Of a DNA stretch of 64,000 nt, positions 1-13,469 are shown piece by piece (the first letter of the stretch is position 1; each line of letters begins with the position of its first letter). The position numbers and the translations under genes are program-made. A model generated the notes under the pieces. The model was given only the letters and a program-made list of their open reading frames with translations. It was not told where the DNA came from and searched no databases. The stretch is from NCBI GenBank assembly GCA_921293015.1, contig OV121089.1:46571220-46635219 (forward strand), read 5' to 3'. This DNA comes from Phorcus lineatus. Lineage: Eukaryota > Mollusca > Gastropoda > Trochida > Trochidae.

Positions 1-1129
1 GATTTTGTTTGTGTTATGCAATCTTTATTACAATATCATTCACTATTCATACATGTCCTGTACATTTCCTTATAACAAAGATAGCCCAAATGTTTACCTT
101 AATAATGATTTAAACATTTTTAAAATTTATTATCGTTCCGAAAACAAAGAAATCTCACCTTGTATGACTTATTGTTTACATAGATGGAAAGCAGTCTCGA
201 AACCAAGGCTTTTGCTAGTGGATAGAATGGTCAATGGTTCCTTTATGGGTTTATGTATACCTGTATGTAGGTTTCTATGTAAAGTATTCAATGACTTTTG
301 TTGATGTGACCACATGCTAAATCCACTTAAAATGAAATAAGTAGGAAGTTTGCATTAAAACGTCGTCTTCAATGTTTGAGTCTTACACTTCTTTTAAGAA
401 TGATGTTTAAACCTATCGATGTACTATTAATCGACGTGTAATGATTATTTGTGTTTGCTTAATGAAGTTAACACTGCAAATTTTGATTTTAAGGTAATCT
501 TTCATTTAGAGGAGCGTTCCGCGTTCCTCAAAATATTTGATTTTTTTAACATGAATACTTTAAATGATACCTTTCATAGAAGTTGTAAGTGCATGAATTT
601 GAATCAAACACTGTCAAATCTTTACATATTTTTGCCAGCAATTTATCATCAGTTAAAACTAGAATTTAGTGCGTTATGAAAACATCTGAACATCTACTAG
701 AACCCCAGCATAACTTGATTTAAAAGGCCTGTTTTTCATAGGTCTACATTTAATGAGCATACTCTAGCTTTCTGTTGAATATCGCCCCTTACGCTACAGG
801 CAAGTATAGTTTGATGTCTATCATAGTTTGATGTCTTAAATAGCCTCAGATACAAGGCAGTGTCTAAAGACACGCTGTATGTTTCTTCTAGAATCTGTGT
901 TACTAGTAATAGATTATTGCACATACATGTATATAGCATGTTTATATCTACATTGGCGGGTAGATAAGGTTATGCTAAGGCACCAGGTGAAGCCTTTATT
1001 AGATTCACATTGCCGATAATCTTTCAAGATTTAAATTTAGTACATTGAGTGAAATAGCCCCAAACCATCACTTACATGCTCATCAGTTTTTTGTTATCCA
1101 GACGTCTAGTCTGTATAAACGACGTTTAA

Positions 1130-1457
1130 AGGGACACTATCACATATTTTAGATAAAGAATTGGATGTCACAAAAACGATAATAAATTTTCCAATTTTAA
1201 GACAATACTTTGTAATCAAAAGAAGTCGAATGTGCCTTGACCAGGTTAAGCTATGTAAAGCCCTACCTCAAATGGTTAAAAGGTCTTCATACCAAAATGG
1301 CCGCCAGTGGTTTTGACTTAACATTTGATTATGTTCTCTATGATTACGGATGATCTGGTTAACTTAGTAGCTTTTTTGACCCTCTGAAGATAATATAATT
1401 TGGCATAAACTAACGTTGATTGGGGAAAATCTTTTAAAAAAACGTGCTACTGCCCCT
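1130..1457. mobile_element. TTAA-flanked MITE, family 1, copy A
   Basis: The element begins AGGGACACTATCAC after a TTAA (1126-1129). It ends GTGCTACTGCCCCT before a TTAA (1458-1461), so both sides carry the same 4-bp flank. The ends are imperfect inverted repeats of about 15 bp. There is no coding capacity. Two further copies with the same ends lie at 3066-3304 and 10979-11327. A TTAA target duplication is typical of piggyBac-type elements, but the terminal bases do not prove that assignment. Confidence 0.6.
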
Positions 1458-2987
1458 TTAAAGACATAGTGGTCTTGCAGGACCTTAGGTGGTGAAATTG
1501 TGGTTTGAATATTGAATGGCAGAATACTTAACTTTTCATAAAAGTACAAATTATTCAAATGTATCAAGACAATATTCATTGCGTCTTTTACTCGGAGAAG
1601 GAAGACCAACGCGAAGAAGTACTTAGCAACTATTTTACTATTGTTACAATATGAACCTTCAATGTGGATATAACGAAGTTAGATATTTAACCTCGTTCAC
1701 CTCCCCAGGATAATGCCTGCAGGCCTCCCTGTAATCTAGCAACATCCCCTCCTGCTGAAGACTCTTGCTGGTATCTCGGGGCGATGTTGTTTATCTTGGA
1801 AACTGGTTATCCGTCGCTCCGTTTACTCTTGGTGAATCTTATCTGGCTTCTGATGCAATTTCGACATTCTGTTAAGTTGCAATTTTTTGTGAATATTATC
1901 ATTGTCTAATCGTTTCATTTGCATTTTGATATTTTTTACAAATTATCCCAACATCGTTTGAAGTAATGATCAGTTTGTATTTCGTTTCTTATTTTGAGAA
2001 ATCGTTATGGCTTTGTCAATTTTTATCCAACGTAGTTTCAATTCCGAAAACGTCACCCATTTATGATTATATATTCATTTTAAGCAAATGATTTGAATTT
2101 CAACAGGAGTCATGGTTAATAAGTGTTTCAACCTGATAGAACTTAGTTCTAAAAATGCTTCATTAAGATTATCGCTCTTCGGTATTTAACTTTTAGCAAA
2201 AGAATTTAACAAAATGACATACATTTGCAAAAGCAACATAGATAATTTAAGCCTATTTTATTTTCTCAATTATGCTCAAATCCTTTGAATTCTCTGATGA
2301 CCATAACTTCTTGTAATAAGGTTGTTCATGTAATTCTAGAAGTTCAGCTTATTCTAAGCTGCACAGAACAGCACTTTTTGACCTCAAACGCCTTTGGCAG
2401 TAAAGTGAGAAGTGTTCTTTTATTAGTCTTCTCTCTTGTGTTTATTCCGTCTCATAGGGGAGATAACTCTAAGTAAATATTCCACAAGCTATTGAGCATG
2501 TCACACCTACATGTTAATTAGTCTTCTGTTAGCATTATTTGGTCGAGCGGTGACCAGAATAAGACCAACCTTTGGGTTAAGTAGTGGTCAGTGTATTCCC
2601 ATACCACAGGACCACATAGTATCACACATGAATAGGGAAGGTTCTGTGTGGTCTGCTAAGCTTGGGACTCTCTTTGAAATTCGATATGCTCCTATCGATA
2701 TAGATTTATAGTATTCATGTGGTTTTAGCAGTCGCAGATAATGTATTGTCTACTATTATACCTTAGATGTGAAGCATAAGGTGCCTGCTAGAGAGCTATG
2801 ATATATGCGCCATTTAAATATGTACTCTTACCACCTTATTCATGTTTGGATGTTGTGATAAACATATAATAGTATAGACGATGGTGGATAAATTTAGTTG
2901 CAGCGCAAGTTCAAGCGATAATCCTATATTGCTTAGCGTCAAGCAAGGAAGAAACATTTCCCATCTTTTGACATCTTTGGTATGAAG

Positions 2988-3055
2988 TGATCGGGAATCG
3001 AACCACGGCCTCTCGGGTGATGACTGGACGCTCTACATCTGAGCTACATCCCCGG
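2988..3055 (-). repeat. tRNA-like sequence (SINE head or tRNA pseudogene)
   Basis: Read on the minus strand this has a D-arm/A-box-like TAGCTCAGATGTAGAGC (3030-3046) and a perfect B-box-like GGTTCGATTCC (2994-3004), spaced as in a tRNA. The region between them does not form a good anticodon stem, so this is more likely a tRNA-derived SINE head or a decayed tRNA than a working gene. It abuts the MITE at 3066. Confidence 0.5.
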
Positions 3056-3065
3056 TATTATTTAA

Positions 3066-3304
3066 AGGGGATACAGAACGTTTTGAATTGTTTTCTTTTC
3101 AAAATTTCCGAGATAAATATTTGTTTATTGCAAATGTTTAAACATCTCATGAATAAACCCGACTATCCGTAACCGTACAAAACGGAAACTGGCGGTCATT
3201 ATAGTCTGAACGGCCTTTAATCATTTAAGATTAGGAAAAAGATTCTCATTTAACGAACATGTTTGCGTTTTCCTTTTTACCTAAAAAATCATGGTACTGC
3301 CCCT
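3066..3304. mobile_element. TTAA-flanked MITE, family 1, copy B
   Basis: It starts AGGGG after TTAA (3062-3065) and ends TACTGCCCCT before TTAT (3305-3308), matching the right end of copy A. It is 239 bp, non-coding and internally diverged from copy A. Confidence 0.5.
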
Positions 3305-6300
3305 TTATGTCACAGTTCTAAATGTTTGTTTTATTTGCCCAAAGTGCACTTTGTTTTTTCCCTGCCATCTCCATTTCTTTTCTTTTTTTAAATGAAAGTT
3401 TAAATGTTCCGCTAACAAAAGACGGCAAAACCATGTTGGAACGTCTGTTTTCTTTTCAAGTACAAATGTCTGGTTATTTCATTTCAAGCAGGAAGCAAAG
3501 TTTAATTGTCTCCGATTTGATGAATGTTAAGAGGAAAAGGGAAATATCTGTTTTAAGGTATGAAACAATTTAAAAAGAAAAAACGTTTGGACGAATTAAC
3601 TGAAATAGTTGTTCAAATGTCGGGAGGTCCTTTTATTGGCAATCCTGGAAATATTTTGTGAGTTGACAATAATGTTTGCATCATATAAATTTGCCTTATT
3701 CTGAGCATTTTATAATTTACTTTATTTTTCAAACCGTCGCAACTATATGACAAACTGAGACAATAAGCGGACGTATCACTCAAGATTACAGCACAGTTCA
3801 TAACGTCTGTATATAAGTACTTTTGTCAGGTTATTTCAGCTTAATCATGATTATAATAGGTAAGGTGGTGTCGTTTGAATCTGATTATCCCACGACGTTT
3901 TTAATGTTTACATATTTTACTTATCAACCAAATCTGAAAAATATGTGATATCATCAATGACATTTTCATAATTATTTTGTATCATAGGTTAATGACCTTA
4001 AAATGGTTTGATATCGCTGAGAACCTAAATAACAATGCAATGATGGGGTATGTTGAAGTAACAGTGCTTTATTGCTCAAGGCTGATGACATTATAATGCC
4101 ACGGCCTCAATGCCCAAGAAGCATCATGGCGTTTTTATGAACTCATTTTATTACTGATTACTGTTGAAGAATGAGTTTTGATGATAAATGTCTAATGAGA
4201 AATTATAAATTGTCACCATTATGGCAACATATATCAATCTTATCAACACTCGTTGGTTTTAAGTAAAATTATCCTCAACAAACCTCATTATTTTGTATTG
4301 ATATAATTGATAGCACAAGATAGTTTGGTGGTACTCTAAATATACTCATTGAAACAGTTACTAACGAATAAAATCAATTAGAACGAGTTGGTAATAGTTA
4401 TCTTTTCCATTCTGAATGTTCTCAATGACACTTTAAAAAATCGCGTAATTGAACAGAAGCAAGAACAAAGTGCATCGCCTTGTCTATTGTAGAGAACTAC
4501 ACATTTGAATGCCAGACAAAAGCCAATTAGCTATTTAGAGCACGGAATTGTTAAAACTGTTTGTATTTTCAAGTACCAGGGTCAGGTTATTCCGGCCTAA
4601 TTTCGGTTCAAGTACGTACCATAGTATGGTTTATATCTGTCTTATAGCAGGTATAGAGCAACAGCCGCCATCTGACGTCTTACATCAAGAATTACGTTCC
4701 TAGATAAATACCAGACTCGCCACCTGTCCCTTGTACAGTGTTTATGCATCATGTCTGGCCTCTTATACCATCACCTCAATAAATGAACGTAAAGAATGCT
4801 TAAACGACTATTTTTATTTTATCAAAAAATGGTGCTACGAAGCGATTGTTTTGTTTCTCGTTGTCAAACAGAGGTCTTTTTTGCCGTTAAATACCCTCAT
4901 TGGCAGAGTTGGTGAAGGTGGGATGTGAATACACTGTGCCTGTGAATGTTAGTCTTTCCCCAAGGTTCCTTGCTGCATTTTATTTCAGTATCATTTTTTT
5001 GAAGGCAGAATGTAAATGTATATTCCTTTCTGACGCATCTTGAAATCAACTCGAGCGTCACAAATGAAGGTCCTGTGTATGTGAGTCCATTAACCTCAGA
5101 TGATACTTGATTTCATTAGGAAGTTCATTAAAGGTGTCCGTCTGTTGCACTTTGGCGTTATCGTGGGTACTAATTCTCTCATATAATCATACCTTCGTAC
5201 GATTAAATACCTCTATATTTCTTTAATGGATTCCATTGACTGTTCTTGCTGTTAGAGACTCTTATAAGCGAACTAGTTAAGGATATTGGTGAAATGGGTA
5301 AACATTTGTCAAAACACCAAGTGGTATCTCAGGGAACACAATGCATTACTACACCTAAAACCATAACCAGCTTGCATATTTTTATGTTTTATAAACTCAT
5401 AATTCAATAGTGGAAATAAGAACAATTTCTAATACAACACGGTTTCTTTTTACGATGATTATCTGAACCGATAGTCCCTGATAACAATGACAGGTGATCG
5501 AAATTATAATGTTTACACCTGTTATATGCCCTTGCTTTTCTATCTCACGATATGATACTTTACAAGATACCCGCAAGGTTATATATCCCCGTCAAGAGTT
5601 CAGTTCCTTCATAACTATGTCCTCACAGGCTTTCCGAGGTTTTTGTTATTGAATCAAGTACAGGTTTTAATGAGGATTTTTTAAATTTGATATAAGAATT
5701 TATGTAGCTCCAAGTGACTACTAGAAATAAATTTAATCAGCTTTGAAATACACATTAAGTTATTTAACTTACTTTGTACATTTAATATAGTGTCTAAAGA
5801 TAGTCTTTATTGTGTTGGAAAAAAACCTGGATAAATAGGCACTGGACAAATTTTTGTATATAATATATATAAGTGTAACAGATTGTACATTTATTATTTC
5901 AAATATCTCTGTGTATAAAACCAATAAAATTCTAAACACCTTCTTTAGGGTAAGGCTTGCACGTGAACCACATTGCTAATGAAACATACAGACAAGTTTT
6001 CAAAAGGTGGACACATTCGTTAATTTTCTGAGGTAAAACAAGCAACCATGCACGGGCACCTGTTTGTACTGCATCTCCTGATTTAAACCACAAACGTTCC
6101 GGCAACTAGACTGATGATCGTATTGGATAGTTCTTGGTATTTCGATGCAGGGTTCAGTTTAATCAACTAAGAGGCTCGTGTAAACTATGCCGTCACGGAG
6201 CTTGTTTGTTGTCACGAATCATGGTAGCAATTTAATTTCAGATCTAAGAGTTCAGGTACGGTAAGTCATTAGTTGATTACTGTCACGCTCAGAGAACATG

Positions 6301-8182
6301 AAGACACCGCCTTTCAGTATGGACTTTGGACTATTTAACTTCCGATGTGCTGATCGAGCTGGATTTTTATGTTTACTAAATAATGTTATGTAAAATAATA
6401 TTATCTTTAGGCAAAAGTTTTGGTGCTTGGGAAATGTTTTATCATTTTTGTGTGTTCTAAAAGCTTGAATGAAAGTCATATGGCACGTGTTGAAGCATAT
6501 CAGTTTCGCGCTTGAAGTTATGAATATTAAACATGTAATATTTGCATACGGGCCGAAGACCTAAAATACACACGTTTTATGTATTTTAGCGCACATGTGC
6601 TGAGATGAAATTTTATTTTTTAGAAATTATGAAATATCCGTGTTTGTTGAATCACTTTTTATCTCCTTGTTAACACTTTTATTTTTTTTTATCAGACGAA
6701 CCTACCAAAGAAAGGCATCGATCAGATCTTAAGCAGTTTTCAATGAAAACATATTTTATCATTGACAAAATGTCATAGTTAGGTCTTGGAAACGGTTTTG
6801 AATAAGCTGAAAAGTTTTTATTTATCACTAGCCACCGAATTGGTTATAAGTCTTCGACTTTGAGTCTCTAAATTATGAATTATCCAGAATTATGACATCA
6901 AAGCAACTTTGTGACGTCATAACAATGTCGTATTAGTGTTTTTAGCCTTGTAAAGCACTGCAGTGTGAGGTCACAACTTTTGATGAAAAAGCATTATTAC
7001 GATTTGATTGTTGCTATATCTATAATGTAGACATCACATACCGCCAAAAACTATCTGTACTTTGTTACTTTAACTTGAAAAAAGTGCAGGGTTATCGGAT
7101 TTATGATCATGATATATATTTACTCAATTATTTATAACATTACAAATACAAATTATTACTTTTCTTTCTTTGCATCGACATCCTGCCCATGACATAACTC
7201 GCCACATAAAGTGAACTTATATATATATTCATATATGCACTATCTAAAAGTCGTTGGAACTGAAGAAATATACCATAACATGACATAACATGACAATGCC
7301 GATATGATAGAATAAAGATTTCAAATGTAGGTTAAAGAACGCGATACAGATATGCAAGACAAGGACTGAAATCCACGATGTATGACTGTTCGAGTTGACA
7401 GTGTGAAGTTGCAGATCTGATGAGGTCCCGTGTCAGGTGTCGACTTACATTGTAATGGATTGCTTGGTCACCTGGGGAACTGACGCTGGCTTCTGATGTC
7501 AGACATATATGCACCACTGTACAGTGTTGTCTAACTTGTGTGTGGCATTTAGAAAACTATGCAAGATCGGTACATTCACATTCTACAACATATCAATGGT
7601 TTTGAAATATGGGGAATCGTTTGCTAAGATTTGACTTGAAAATACATTGCTGCAGAAAAAATGAGTCAAGATAGAAATATTGAAATAAGTTAAAACATTG
7701 TACAAAAAATATCTGATGTGTGATTCTCTTTACAGACTGATGTCATTATCACAGTAATTTCCCGAACTGGAAGAGTTCGTTGAATTATGACATCATACGA
7801 TTCTCACCGATATTGCAACCCGGCGGATAGTTTGAAGTACAAGTTGTTAACCAGATGGGAAAGTCATTTGGATATGTTTTACAAATGGAATTGGATATTT
7901 TAGATAAATTAAATTTTTTAATTTTTAAAGTAAACCTGTATAAACTATCATGACGTGTTGACTCTTGGCTTTTCCTGCTGGACATCCATATACATTGTGA
8001 ATTAGCTTAATGATGTGTCTAGTTTTCAACAATGGTTCCTTATGTCGGCAACAGTCATTTGATTTAACATTGTGGGGTTTTTATAGAATAAAAACATTCC
8101 AACCCAGCTCGTTATGTCTATCTGCGTAAAGCATATGTGACTAGATCCGACAATGGTCAGACGAGGTCTGAACCACTAACGA

Positions 8183-8808
8183 CACTACCGAGAATACGCG
8201 TTTTATTCTAGGTGATACCGAGAATACGCGTTTTATTCTAGGTGATACCGAGAATACGAGTTTTATTTTAGTTGATACGAGTTTTATTCTAGTGATACTG
8301 AGAATACGAGTTTTATTCTAGTGATACTGAGAATACGAGTTTTATTCTAGTGATACCGAGAATACGAGTTTTATTCTAGGTGATACCGAGAATACGAGTT
8401 TTATTCTAGGTGATACCGAGAATACGAGTTTTATTCTAGGTGATACCGAGAATACGAGTTTTATTCTAGGTGATACCGAGAATACGCGTTTTATTCTAGG
8501 TGACACGAGTTTTATTCTAGTGATACTGAGAATACGAGTTATATTCTAGGTGATACGAGTTTTATTCTAGGTGATACCGAGAATACGAGTTTTATTCTAG
8601 GTGATACCGAGAATACGAGTTTTATTCTAGGTGATACGAGTTTTATTCTAGTGATACTGAGAATACGAGTTTTATTCTAGTGATACTGAGAATACGAGTT
8701 TTATTCTAGTGATACTGAGAATACGAGTTTTATTCCAGGTGATACTGAGAATACGAGTTTTATTCTAGGTGATACTGAGAATACGAGTTTTATTCTAGGT
8801 GATACTGA
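8183..8808. repeat. 30-bp minisatellite array
   Basis: About twenty tandem copies of a 30-bp unit built around GAGAATACGAGTTTTATTCT and AGGTGATACC. Unit variants differ by ACGCG/ACGAG, ATACC/ATACT and loss of one G (29 bp). Several shortened units of about 20 bp lack the GAGAATAC part. Variants occur in blocks, which points to local duplication by slippage or unequal exchange. There is no long open frame across it. Confidence 0.9.
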
Positions 8809-9518
8809 GGACAATATCTAATCTGAAACACTGTCCTTACAGGTAAATATTTGGTATGATGATTTATTTTTCACGTATGTTAACACGCTATTGTGAGTAG
8901 TAACTTGCTTTATACAAATACAACAATGCTTGTGAAAAAAGGGAAAACGTACTGATAGGGCTTCTAACTTCTCATCGAAGGCATACTGGATAGTCTCAAT
9001 TGATTTCAGAAGGAATTTGCCACCATAACGTGGATCCCTACTTTTCTCTCTTAAAAGCAATATTTGCATGAGGAATCGTGACCATATCGAACGCTTCCCA
9101 TGTAAAACAAATATCAATTTGGAAGGACACATGTCAATATTTGAATTACAAGTCGTGACCATATCCAACCTCGTTGTACCTAAACAATTGTATTGTATCA
9201 GAAAATTTAGCCATGTCCGCGCTCCCAAACCATCTAAAAAAGGAATTAAAATACCAACGGTCTGAGTGTTTCAGAGACCTTGTTGGCCTAGTGCAGCTGT
9301 CTCGCACGTCCGTGTCAACAAGTGCGTGACCACGACACGGTCAATGATTTCACAACCAGCCTAATTGGATGAAGTGTTCTGATCGATATTGTACCGAGCC
9401 GTTTGTTGTATGAACACGATCATCAGATCAGGCGTAACAGTTTAAACTTAACCGTAGTCGATCTTGAACTGTTACCAGGTGGTCATGGCACAAATAGACC
9501 ACGAGTGCCATCCCTTAA

Positions 9519-9700
9519 AGGGGCACAATGTATGTTGTTGGAGTCAGATAAGTCAAACTTCAGAAATGGTGTGATTTCATCTAGAAGTAGTGGTTGTTTC
9601 AGAAAATCATAATCCTAATGCTTATCAGTTCACTATAGTTACAAACACGGGTTAGTGTCGTGAGTTGTGATCGAAAACTGGACAGTGACGTGCGCCAATG
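9519..9700. mobile_element. TTAA-flanked MITE, family 2, partial or diverged copy
   Basis: It starts after TTAA (9515-9518) and shares with the element at 35123-35466 the words TTGGAGTCA and CAAACTT near the left end. It also shares an identical TGATCGAAAACTGGACAGTG further in (from about 9669). The right end was not located, so the end given is only the limit of clear similarity. Confidence 0.45.
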
Positions 9701-10978
9701 ATTCAAACGAAATTTCGGAAACTTATTTACAGCAGACGCAAAGACAAACATAGGTTCATAGCACTAAGTAGGTCATTTAACTAATATAAACGTTAATTGG
9801 ACACATAATTTCGAATTCTTAGCATTTAGCGTTTTCAGATTATCATTGAAAACAAGAAAATATCTTAATTTTGGTATTTTAGAGATAAAGATGTAACTTT
9901 AGGGAGGCGATTTTAACTTAACTCAGGTCATATGGTATTTTGTCTCTTACTAAAGCCACTTTGAAAACCATGAAACCTACTCTTAGTCACTTTAAACATT
10001 GCACTAAGGCTACCTTAGTAGTTTAAGGTTACTGTAGTGTTTGTGCTACGTACGGGACTTGAACTGGTTGATACAAACTTGTTATGTAATAATCCTCTTC
10101 ACGATAGTATTTTAGGCAACAATAATTACTCTTGATGTTTAACAGTTTGCAGCTTATTAATGATACTCACGAGTAGAAGATACGATGCCGAAAACGTTGT
10201 TTATACATTGCAGCTGAAAATGACAAAAACCAAAAGCTGTTCGCACGTAAATCCAGTTGTACTTCGGGCAGCTATTAAAATAATAATTTAGATTTTCAAG
10301 GTGGATAATTATATGTTGGAAAAATTATATTTTGTATCTGGTGATGACTTATCAGCCTCTCCTAAGATGAATGTTATCGTTACACTGATGTAGCATCGTG
10401 ACTTACGGTCAGCTGTTTTGCTAGGAGACAGGCCGAAGTAAAGTTTGATTATTTCTAGCAGACATTTCACTTCAAGACAGATTATCAACGTTATCAACAA
10501 GTATTAACGTTCTTGAGAATTTTATAACAATTCAAGTGAATTATACTTAAAGTTCGAATTGCTTAGTCCGTGCCAAAGCATGTTGTAATATTTTTATGTT
10601 TAATTCAAGATGTCATTTGCGGAGTTGCACTACGCGTAATAAACTACCCACCGTTGATTATGACGCAAAGCCCTCAGATTGGATATATGTCACTTTTGTC
10701 TTCCACTTATCTCTACAATGTTAACATGGTTGTCAATCAAACAATCTAAAAGAATGTAAACATGAGTAATTCGTAGGTAATAAGTAATTTTCATCTCCGT
10801 CATCAAAATTAACTAGCTTTACCGTCAAATATTGGCGACAAATTGATTAGTTGAACTATGTTTTTCTCAAGGGATTTATATATATATATTTCGATAGTCA
10901 ATTTCTCTTCTAACCTACTCGGACTAAGCGATGTTATATGTTTCTCTTAATAACTTTTTTCTTTGTGAAGACATTTAA

Positions 10979-11154
10979 AGGGGCAGTAGCACGATTTATT
11001 TTAGATATAAATAGTGATCTAATGAAAACAATAAAATATATGGTACTAGAGAAGATTTTTAATCAAAAGAAGTAGGTCTAAAACAATAGTACTATGGTTA
11101 GTTAAGCTATGCAAATCCATTAACTTTTCTCAAATGATTAAAAGGTGTTTACAG

Positions 11155-11246
<92 letters not shown>

Positions 11247-11327
11247 TAGAGCCTATGAAGATGATACAATAATGCATAAACTAATGTTTATTAGGGACAT
11301 TTTAAGAACAGCGTGCTACGGTCTTAT
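10979..11327. mobile_element. TTAA-flanked MITE, family 1, copy C, carrying a (GA)n expansion
   Basis: The left end AGGGGCAGTAGCACG follows TTAA (10975-10978). A decayed right end containing CGTGCTAC lies at 11312-11319. The internal words AATCAAAAGAAGT and TTAAGCTATG are shared with copy A. A long (GA)n microsatellite lies in its middle. Confidence 0.5.
11161..11242. repeat. (AG)n microsatellite
   Basis: An uninterrupted AG run of about 41 units. It lies inside MITE copy C, so it probably expanded after that element inserted. Confidence 0.97.
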
Positions 11328-13433
11328 TTGAATCCCAGCCGTCACAAAATCTAAACGATGTACAGATCTAGTCATGAATATATAGATATATATAGCTCTG
11401 GTAACTTAGTTGCATCCTACTTCAATGTTTCAACTTGCCTTTCGCCAAGGGAATATCGTAAGCGTTATTGAGGAAACCAGCTTATGTGTCTGAAAATGCT
11501 TTCTTAAAAAGGTTATTCATTTCAGAGATATGTTTAAATTAGATCAGAGAAACTACAAGTTGTGATACAATTTGCTATCTTGTTTAAAAAGCACGTTCCT
11601 AGACGGGGAAGTGCAATGTTTAAACACCTTTTCCCTCTCTGGGATTAGAGAGCTGAAATTGTGATTAAAAGATAAACATTGCGATATGTTATCGGACGGA
11701 TCAGAGTTTTGATGTTAGATACAAATCCAATAACTCATTTTGATTCATCGTTTTTATCAAGAACATGGTGGGTAAAAACTGACTTTGTGAATTCTTATCC
11801 TACCATTTGTAATCCTTTCTCCAATGCATGTTTAAATCATGGTTTTTATGTACATTTTATGCAAACTTATTTGCGGTTTTCATAACTGCCAACGTACTTC
11901 CTTATCAATGTGGAAAATCTAATTTACATTGGCGTTTTTGGTTCTCTGTAGTTGAGTGGGTTGTGAAATTAGGAAAAGTAACTTGTCGTGTAATTTTATT
12001 CTTTTCCTACTAAGCTAATACCCATCCATGTCCCACATTAAGATGATGATGTGTTGGAACCCGTTTTAATCTAGATCCCATCCCCTTAGGGACGATACTT
12101 TGTTTCCGAGATGTGAAGAGGAAGAATTGATAAATAGTGGATACGTCGATGATGCCCCCACTGGGCTTCCGTACAATCTGCAGCTCTGGAATGTAATCAG
12201 TTGTGTGAACAAAGCCGATAAGGTATGCTCTGATTGACGGCATTATCAATGAGGAATATTGATGAAAATTAAGTAGCAATTTAATAATCCGACATTAAGC
12301 GCAAAAGTGCATGCACTGCAGTAACGGGAAGTCCATTTGCATCATTGTCTCATGGCAAGTTTAATCAATTTGCATCATTGTTTCATTCTGATAAAAGTCA
12401 GTGCTGCACGGGATAAATGGAGATTTCGAATTCATTGTTTGATTGATTACTGTGTCACTAGGGACAGTATTGGTTCCATGTCGTTAATATTGTTCCAGTG
12501 CTGTAAACTATTTGATTTAATAGTTCATAGAAATCGCTCTGGTTTAATTGAGCGTTGTCTCGCAGGTACAGGTAGTAACATTGGGTTTCTAAAATGATTT
12601 GCATAACTTTTTTATGGTTCGAATGTATTGTTGATGGTGAAAGTGGTGATGTGATGTAGACGACCTGCTAGTAGGAATTAGTATTATGAAGAGAAATTGT
12701 AAAATCGATTGTTATGTCCTTTTAGCGTTAAATAAGAATGAGTGTCTGATATTATATTTCATGGTGTGGATGAAAAGATGAGAGACGAAAAGTTTGTTCT
12801 GACCTGGCTTAATTGATTGCTTTTTCGCCAGGGAAATACAAGTAATTTTTCATGACAATTCTAATTGCAAGTGACGGATCAGTGTTTAGTAATGATATCG
12901 AATAGATTTGAACACACGAGCTCAAGATTTCACTTATACATAACATGTTGGTGGTGAATTACCTCCATGGAAATTCAATCAATATCAGAAATTAACATGC
13001 ACTTTCAATTCATGATGACGAATGGTCCTGATGAAACTTGTAAGGACAACCATTAATTTATCATTGTGCACGTGGACAAGTATAGTTTTATTGTAATTAT
13101 TGAATGAGCGTTAAGAATTTCACGTATTTTGACGTCACATCAATGTTGTGCCCAATGATAAAGTTCTAGCGTATAACTAGGTAATCGAGGGCCTTTTTGC
13201 CCTTCATCAAGTATCGAAACTAGTGTTTACGGGCTTTTAATCAGTCGTAAAACTCAATATATCATTTCATCAAAACTTAGCTTTTTATATAACCTGGTCC
13301 CATTAATAAATCAAAATGTATGTTTTAAAATACATTGACAACTATGTGACGTCTTACAATGCATTTAGGTAATAATTCAGTGCTGGTGAATTGCATTGAT
13401 ATCAAGCCTGAGGTTTGAAAACGATAAAAGAAA

Positions 13434-13469
<36 letters not shown>

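Larger units (their letters stand above)
1..8182. other. gene-poor region, no coding exon supported
   Basis: All open frames here are short (under 85 codons), overlap on both strands and show no domain I recognise. The stretch is AT-rich and looks intronic or intergenic. The identifiable contents are two short inverted-repeat elements (1130-1457 and 3066-3304) and a tRNA-like sequence at 2988-3055, listed separately. Because the FABP gene at 16.8 kb lacks its first exon, part of this region could be its first intron or upstream DNA. Confidence 0.5.

Noticed and set aside
8183-8808. CRISPR-like array
   Set aside because: Tandem units have no unique spacers, and the genome is eukaryotic.
8818-9228. 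136-codon minus-strand frame next to the minisatellite
   Set aside because: No recognisable domain, biased composition or splice context; an overlapping plus-strand frame exists. Length is possible by chance.
11134-11331. Glu/Arg-repeat protein
   Set aside because: This is the translated (GA)n microsatellite inside a MITE.
12337-12597. Possible FABP first exon (a Lys-Trp-Arg-Phe stretch)
   Set aside because: No family pattern before it and no suitable split-Gly donor after it.
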